DNA of 64,000 nucleotides from Tetraselmis striata (lineage: Eukaryota; Chlorophyta; Chlorodendrophyceae; Chlorodendrales; Chlorodendraceae), in contig VCJN01000206.1 of NCBI GenBank assembly GCA_006384855.1, positions 186,001 to 250,000 on the forward strand. The letters run 5' to 3'. Positions 57,698 to 64,000 of this stretch are shown here, in pieces; the first letter of the stretch is position 1; each line of letters opens with the position of its first letter. The position numbers were made by a program, and so were the translations under genes. The notes under the pieces are model-generated. The model was not told the DNA's origin. It did no database searches and was given only the letters and a program-made list of their open reading frames with translations.

Positions 57698-59426
57698 TGG
57701 CATTAGAGGGAGGGTTGGCAGCCCGGGGGGGGGGGGGGGGGGTGGGGAGCTTACGAGCCGTTGAGCTCGTTCCCCTCCAGGGAAAGGAAGCGGAGGTCGC
57801 TAAAGGCGCTCCACGCCTCTGGCAGGGAGCCTGCCAGAGCATGACGCACGGGACAGGAGCATGCCACAGTCATCGATGGGCGGTGCTGGGGCTGCTTGTG
57901 CCGCACAGCTCGGTCTTGCGTGTTAATCTTTCACAGCTGCAGCCGTGGGTCTGCGAGCCAAGAGGGGGGGGGGGGGGGGGGGGCTTGATGCCCGTTACGA
58001 GAAGGCAGCAGCATACGGCTACCTGTCAGGCGGTTGTCGGCCAGGTCCAGCATGATGAGGTTGGTCAGCTTGGACCACTCGGCCGGAAGAGGGCCAGTGA
58101 GGTCATTCTCGACGAGGATTCTGAGTGCAATCAAATCACGCAACATCTTGTGAATGGGCATGGTGTCAGCAGGAGGCCGAGCGATGTTAGGCCGGCAGGC
58201 AATTCAAGATAATAATAGCAAGCACGGAGGACCGGACTGAAAGACTCAAGACGTGGCAATCCTCGGTAGATGCTTGCACTGCATGTTGCGGATGGAGCAT
58301 CTGTGGGTTCGGTCGCTCACTCAAGGTCCGCAACGGCTTACATGAATCTGAGGGTCGTCAAGTTGCCCCACTCCGGGGGGAGTCTCTGGCCCGACATGCC
58401 GGTCTCGTCCTCGACCAGTATCCCACGCAGCAGGCCATCCTCTGCATCCGACACGCGCGGCGACTTAGCAGTCAAGATGAAGCAAAGCGGAACTGGAAAA
58501 TGAACGACCATCATCATTGTCGACAGGTAAAGAGGCATCTGCATCATTGCGTAGAAGAGGCAGTGTATTTTGTATGGGAGAGGCAGGGAGAGGGGGGTCG
58601 CACCGGTGCAGAACACGCCGCGCCACCTTGTGCACATGTCCTCCTCGCTCAGTTGGTCCCACAGCTGCTCGTGGGCGATGTCGCCCGATGACATCTTCAG
58701 GATCTTCGCCTGATCTGCTGCCGTCATGTTGGATGTCGCGTTGCCTGACGCCTCTATGGTCTCGACTGCATTGCGGGCCCAAACCGGGCGATGCCAGTGA
58801 GATGTCATCAGGTCATTCTGACATAATAATGCGGATGATCGGAAAGGTGGGGAAGCCCAAGCCGGTATATATGTATGTAGGTAGGGAATGCAAGATAGAA
58901 AGATGCACAAGACTTTGTGGGATTACCTCGGAGCGGTCTTTTTCTGCCTGATTAGGGCGTGAGAGTATACGACAGAAAGATGGCAAACTGATAGCGGAAC
59001 CCAAACTATATGAAATTTAATTCGTCTGGCGACATCATGAAATATGATCGCACATCTAGTCGGGATGGGCAACAACACTGTCCCTCCCCTGTCCTTCGGA
59101 GAAAGAGAAATGTGTTGCGTGCATACTGCCATTTTATGGAGATGGTTGACGGCGCTATGACATAGCTATCGATACTACAGGTAGTGTTATCGAGTACTGC
59201 AACAGCAATGTGCTTAGATCATCTTCGGGAGACACCCACCGGGCCGTGCCCCAGCGAGGTCGGGCATGTCTTCTGGAGGCATTGCACGGGCCACCTGTGA
59301 CTCGGTCGGCGCAAAGTGTGCCAGTATGATACACGCAACAGCCGCCATCGCGAAGTCGAACATTGCAGTCTTTGGAGTCTCTGCTGTCGGACGGCGTCCT
59401 GCTCGCAGGGTTCGTGCTGGTGCCAT
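56101..59426 (-). CDS. Secreted/membrane plant-type LRR protein (3' end unresolved)
   Basis: Exons on the minus strand: signal-anchor exon 59426-~59241, then 58817-58604, 58441-58342, 58130-region ending 58023 (start 58120), 57830-57755, 57567-57531, 57386-57356, 56829-56709, 56176-56101. From 58817 on, phases chain without conflict for 251 codons. The first exon has a hydrophobic stretch (MAAVACIILAHFAPTESQ). An LRR N-terminal cap follows (DMCTRWRGVFC), then plant-type repeats (LTGPLPAEWSKLTNLIMLDL; GSLPEAWSAFSDLRFLSLEG; LPAGWGDGMKELRELDLDNN; LYNNRLSGSIPQVLKDNLDD). Introns cut through the repeats, one exon being only 31 nt. The link from exon 1 is not settled; a 21-nt exon near 58946-58926 may intervene. 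The exons below 56101 are unknown. A leucine-rich helix coded at about 55280-55375 may be the terminal anchor. A role in cell-surface recognition is inferred. Confidence 0.75.
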
Positions 59427-61228
59427 TGTGTACGTATTTTCCTGTTGCAAGACAGCAGCGGCTCTCAGATGCTGAGCAAATATAAATAGCAGCGGCGGTC
59501 CGAGTCGAAGGCTGGTTCCAATGGGAGCTGTATAATCGGCAAAGTGCTACCGTAAAATGTCGTAATAACCACCAAGACATCATCCCCGTGGTGCAATGAT
59601 ACGTGTGGCAGCGCAGCCCTGTGGTTCATGTATCAGACACATCCGCAACGGTCAAATGTTGAATGACAGCGGCGGCGTATGGAACTTCGACCGCCCCTGC
59701 TTTGTAGGTAGATTTCTACTCGTCGGCGACCTCTATTTTCAGAGGACTATACCGAGTGTCAGCAAGTCTGAAAACCTTTGGCGTTCTCGTCTTCGGATAG
59801 TATCAGACAGTGCCGCATGCATTTGGACTGCATCACTTTCAACAAGACAGCGAGACAAGCTCGTCACCACTGGCGGGTGAACTATTGATGAGCGTCTCGG
59901 GCTCTCGGTAATATTCGCTTCCCCTGCTATGCCCGCGGCCAGCTGTGGAACGTTTGCGATGTCACACTATCGGTACTCTGAGAGGATGAATTCTTTAAAA
60001 AATATAGCGCATGTCGTGGTGGCAGGCTGGCAGCTGTGCTCTGATGTCAGCAGCATTTCGCATCACTATTACATTACATGTTTCGCCCGTCAGGCTCCTC
60101 TTGCAGTTGCAGACCCAACTTTGTGACATGAAAAGCTGGCTCGGGGCGAGAGCTACTCCGACGAGCTACGCGCGCGGGGCACTGACCTTCTTTCACTCGT
60201 GCTTTGGGGCGTATTGTATTCGTCAGACCACTCAGACGGGATTACGGAGGGCGGTGGTCGGAGACACTATCAGACTGCGTCACTACTGGGTCGGTGACGC
60301 TGCCAGGTTGCAATCGTGAAGAAGCCTGCTGGATATCGCACCAGCTGGATACTCTGCTGCCTATGGACTTGGGATAAATGGTATATAATTCGGTGGCGAC
60401 GGGCGCGGGGAACAGTGGTAGCACTCCCTTGCGACGGTTATACCAATAAGGCACATTACCAATCCTACCTGTTCTCGCTCTGAGCCTATATAGACGTCAC
60501 TGACTACTGGCCAAGTACTAAGTGGGTAGGTGGATGCACGTAAGATCGCGAAGCTACGAATCTTGGCGGATGGTGCTGTGATGCAAAGCGCGTGCTGCTG
60601 CTGCCACTGGGACGCTCTTGTGCGTCCAGGATTGTACCTGCTCGATAGAGTCTTTCTTGTAATTAATTTTCATTGGACGATCCGCGCGGCGTAATCGCAT
60701 AGGGTATTATGCGGCTATGTTATAGATGTCGGATGTACTGCTGTTGTCTTTTAGTTGGGATGTATGCAGCATTCAGTGTCACTATATACTGTCAGTCAGG
60801 TAGGCTAAGCTCGGCGACCTAGTCGATTCACAGGGTACTGCAGGATGCAAAATACTGTACTGGTTATAACTGCCTTGACGATATATGACGGACCCTACTT
60901 TGTCCTTTCCAAGACCAAGTCGCCAGATGTCATGTATTCCACGTGCTACATGCATCTCATTCAGGCAGATTGTCCGAGCCTTATTTAAGCAAGCAATCAG
61001 TCGGGACTAAACTGCGCCGGGTTGCAAACTTGCAATTGGACTATGATACAGCAGTCAGCTGGGCATGGCCAAAAATACGCGACAAATTCGCATATCGTTT
61101 CGTTCCGCAAACGACGAAGTCGCCACTGGCACCTGCTTATTTGTCATACTGTTCAACGAGCTGGTAGTCAGAGCATCGCCTTCGGAACTCATTGCTCGTC
61201 TGGACGCCGCCCACAAGCGCAAGGAACG
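59427..61228. other. Divergent intergenic region, nothing recognised
   Basis: Lies between the head-to-head LRR gene and the next plus-strand start. It would hold both promoters. No repeat or RNA gene was seen. Confidence 0.4.
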
Positions 61229-61397
61229 ATGACGCGGTTTTCATCGAAGCAAGCCAAAGTGCCGACTACTATGTCACCCGTAGTCACAAGAAACCATGAT
61301 CTATGGCTGTGGAGCCTCGCAGGCGCCTTTTCTGTCGCACTGCTGTTCTGTGGCGCCACGTCTCAGACAACTGCCGATGCCGACGAGTTGCGAGAAG
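61229..61397 (+). CDS. Possible first exon with signal-anchor (partial gene)
   Basis: An ATG opens a frame with a hydrophobic segment (LWLWSLAGAFSVALLFCGAT) followed by SQTTADADELRE, and ends at a GT donor (GAAG|GTGCGT). The layout resembles the first exon of the LRR gene on the other strand, so this may be a divergently transcribed secreted protein. I could not find a confirmed second exon. Confidence 0.35.
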
Positions 61398-61719
61398 GTG
61401 CGTGCAAGTGTCATGCTGCGTAGACCGGCTTTGTCAGCTGTGCATCTGTATTTTAGAATTCGGTAGGAGCACTGCGGTTCCTTGCAGGCTAGCCAGACGA
61501 TGGTGGCGACAACGACGGTGCATCTATATAGCTGTCATCAGACTGCGAGTGCAAGGCGCGTCGTGCTTGTGATAAAACATTCATATATGCAACGATTGCC
61601 TGCTCACATTGTTGCAATGCCGACTTGCCGAGCGAGGTATATTTTAGTGCTCATAGTAGGTTATATGCAATAATCAGAGAGAATGTTTGCGAGCCGAGTC
61701 ACTGACGAGTGTTGCTCTC

Positions 61720-62289
61720 ATGGGCTCAAATGCTGGTACAGACGAGGTTGCGCCGCCCTCGTCGGACCCAGTGCTGGAATCAGATGATAATAACAATTTG
61801 ACACAGATGATCGCCCATGGTGACCGCGACACCGTGTGTCAATCATGTGCCGAGTCAACGACTGCATCACGGACTCCGGAATTTCGGCACAGGAGAACGA
61901 ACAGGGAGGGAGAGTTGCATGTGGAAGAAGCCAGCTACACTGAGAAGTACCCCGTTCATCGCGTGATTCGGTATCCAGTCGATGGGGGTCGGCCTGCCTC
62001 CGGTCCTGCTGATGACTTGAATCGGGAGCTCCGTCGCAAAAAGCCGTTTTATGGCGATGACAACGATGTTCGCGCCCTGCCTGCCCCAATTTCTTGGATT
62101 TCTTTGCTAATGTGGAATTTCTGTTATGTCGGCGACTCAAATCTGCCTGCGATCTCCTCTCCTCTCCTCGAAACCCTCGTGTTACTACCTGTCCTCCGTA
62201 ATACAAGTACTGATATACACCACAATGGGGCAGTATTGCCATATCCTGCGATGTACTGTGGGTATATCATAACATGCTGTGCTTTATAA
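61720..62289 (+). CDS. Unassigned ORF, hypothetical
   Basis: About 190 codons open from MGSNAGTDEVAPPSSDP to a TAA. The first 120 residues are hydrophilic and look protein-like (HVEEASYTEKYPVHRVIRYP); the end is hydrophobic. No domain recognised, no homologue known to me. It may be a later exon of the gene starting at 61229, or chance. Confidence 0.25.
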   Translation: MGSNAGTDEVAPPSSDPVLESDDNNNLTQMIAHGDRDTVCQSCAESTTASRTPEFRHRRTNREGELHVEEASYTEKYPVHRVIRYPVDGGRPASGPADDLNRELRRKKPFYGDDNDVRALPAPISWISLLMWNFCYVGDSNLPAISSPLLETLVLLPVLRNTSTDIHHNGAVLPYPAMYCGYIITCCAL

Positions 62290-62554
62290 GCCGGAAATGG
62301 GCAAACGTGTCCAAACCTTATAATTGTCTACGTACCCAACGAAACAGCATTGCTGACAGCATTGTTAGTACTATTATAACCGACTTATAAGGACATGTCG
62401 AAATGAATATCATCCTTCCTTGGTGTTTGCTGTTTGTTATCCCAGCTTTCAAAGTTGTGCACGGAGGCTACAAAGCATGCTTGTTGGGTATTGCTGGATG
62501 GATCATGCTTCAATGCCACACAACCATCCGGGATGTTCATTCTGTAGCATGCTA

Positions 62555-62618
62555 ACACAGGATGATGATGATGACGACGATGATGACGACGATAATGACC
62601 ATGATGACGATGATTGAC
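62555..62618. repeat. (GAT/GAC)n trinucleotide repeat
   Basis: An imperfect GATGATGAC array of about 20 units. Confidence 0.9.
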
Positions 62619-64000
62619 ACCAAGATTAGCATTTGCCAACATTGACAAAATGAGATGCCCCTAGTTCCATGTGATGACATCCCTTGAGAGTGTGAACCAA
62701 ATGAGACGTGTTAGATGTGTAGGGTCCCGGCAACATGCTGTATACATGCAGGCGCCCTGAAGGCAAAATAAAATGAATGAGTAGCAGTTGGAATCGCGTT
62801 GCAAATCCATGTTGAAAGATGCTACGTTGCTGTAAGTAGTTGGAACACATGCCTGACGGTGCTATGTCGTTGGCAGCAAATGCGTGCCCTGAAATTCAGA
62901 GCTGGGAGGCGCGCAACAAAAGCTGTTGTGTGCGCACGTTATTTTCCTAGCAATAATGCACTTGCTACTCCTCCATCATCACACAGTCCTACACAAACCC
63001 AATGCAAGAAGCAAAAGGATGATACCAAGGATAGCTATGCCCGGGAAATGTGGTGTAGTGTCATTGTCATTTATATCTGCCGGCTCGGCAGAAGCCAGCC
63101 CGCAGTGGTTCCCTGCATAACACAGCCGCCCAGTTCACCGACCAGGGCAGGCGCCCGGCCGCCTCTGGATCTATCAGGACTCTCAGGTAGTCATGCACAC
63201 CCATGATGTAGCTTTGCGCGCCAGCATATAACCCTCAGCAGTGGTGCTGGATACCGTGGATTGTGTTTGCCTGCCAGGGCCGCCATCTCGTCAGCTATCG
63301 GTGCTCAACAACGCTGCGTCAGATGGATAGATGGGCGATATGTGCTGTTGCCGAGAACAAGGGGCTGACTAAGGCTGCAAAGGGCTAAGTCTATAAAGGG
63401 TTGAGTGAGTGGCTACTTTATGCCGCTGAACGCCACAGATAGACTGTGGGAAGCGCAGCAGCTGCTGCCCGTGGTTGTGAGCAGGTGCCATTCCTGCGTT
63501 TAGACCGGGCGCGGCGCTGTAGACTGTTGCAGGGCTAGGGCACCCTTGCACGAGTTTTATGTGCCAATGCTTGGCTAAACAGTCCGTAAAGAAACAATTG
63601 CCAGTGCTGCAGCCTGTAAGATGCTTGATGACGGTGGTCCAGACGCGTGAGGTTGGGTCCAGGCCGTCTGCATCATATAGCTATGAATGTGAAATATGAT
63701 GAAAAATGGTATGTGTAGAAGAATGTATTCCGTCAGTGATAGTATAGCCATATTACTCTGCATGTGACATAAGATGGGGTGAGTCCTGGAGGATGAAGCA
63801 AATCATAATCAGCATATACCCGCGCGCCTAGGTGGTACCGCATCTTGGTTTGTTGAAAATCAAAACTGCTATGGAAGTACCAGTTCCAGCAGATGTGCAG
63901 CTCGTGAAATGATACAAATAACGTCTTAGCTGCAAAAAAATATATATATAGTTATTTTGTTATTGCAACCGTACGATATGGGCCCCGAGTCCAAAGGGCT
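62619..64000. other. No gene recognised
   Basis: A GC-richer segment at about 63095-63187, ending at a possible GT donor (CAG|GTAGTC), could be an exon, but nothing supports it beyond composition. Confidence 0.3.

Noticed and set aside
1-64000. CRISPR arrays, operons or other prokaryotic features
   Set aside because: The window is intron-rich and eukaryotic. Short tandem repeats here have no spacer structure of CRISPR type.

Overview
This is a eukaryotic nuclear window with GC-rich exons split by many introns, long C/G homopolymer runs inside introns, and a large repeat-rich intergenic centre. A green alga, probably prasinophyte- or chlorophyte-like, is my inference. The reasons are TGTAA poly(A)-type motifs after two stop codons, TTTAGGG-like telomeric motifs, a TOC1/Ngaro-like tyrosine-recombinase element of a kind known from volvocine algae, and plant-type extracellular leucine-rich repeats. 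The species cannot be named from the sequence alone.

Layout. (1) 0.3-13.2 kb, minus strand: a gene of about 16 exons whose product has a charged coiled-coil-like N-terminal half and C-terminal ribonuclease-inhibitor-type leucine-rich repeats. (2) 13.2-18.0 kb: intergenic with old dispersed repeats. (3) 18.0-21.25 kb: a short tyrosine-recombinase retroelement-like unit with split direct repeats (A1...B1-A2-B2), a gag-like ORF and a recombinase region, but no room for a reverse transcriptase. (4) 21.76-22.60 kb, plus: a two-exon gene for a probable plastid-targeted one-helix membrane protein. (5) 22.90-27.82 kb, minus: a complete nine-exon SIN3 co-repressor gene (three PAH domains, histone-deacetylase-interaction region, acidic tail), convergent with gene 4, which reads correctly only if three apparent one-base insertions are allowed. 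(6) 27.8-45.4 kb: a gene desert with MITEs, tRNA-derived SINEs, a hairpin-bearing tandem repeat, a fold-back element built of ~200-bp units, a decayed hAT transposon and a 5'-truncated LINE. (7) 45.50-55.21 kb, plus: a 19-exon exportin-2 (CSE1/CAS) gene with a MITE and other short repeats in its introns. (8) 56.1-59.43 kb, minus: a secreted or membrane-anchored plant-type LRR protein gene whose exons cut through the repeats; its 3' end is unresolved. (9) 59.5-64 kb: a divergent partner exon with a signal-anchor, one unassigned ORF, otherwise nothing I can call.

SIN3 (transcriptional repression) and CSE1 (recycling of importin-alpha) are housekeeping nuclear genes and the best-supported calls. 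The most unusual signals are the split-direct-repeat recombinase element without a reverse transcriptase, the sense-strand poly-C runs just downstream of 5' splice sites in all four long genes, and the palindromic fold-back element. All coordinates and splice sites were read by eye; exon chains were accepted where reading phase carried across the junction.
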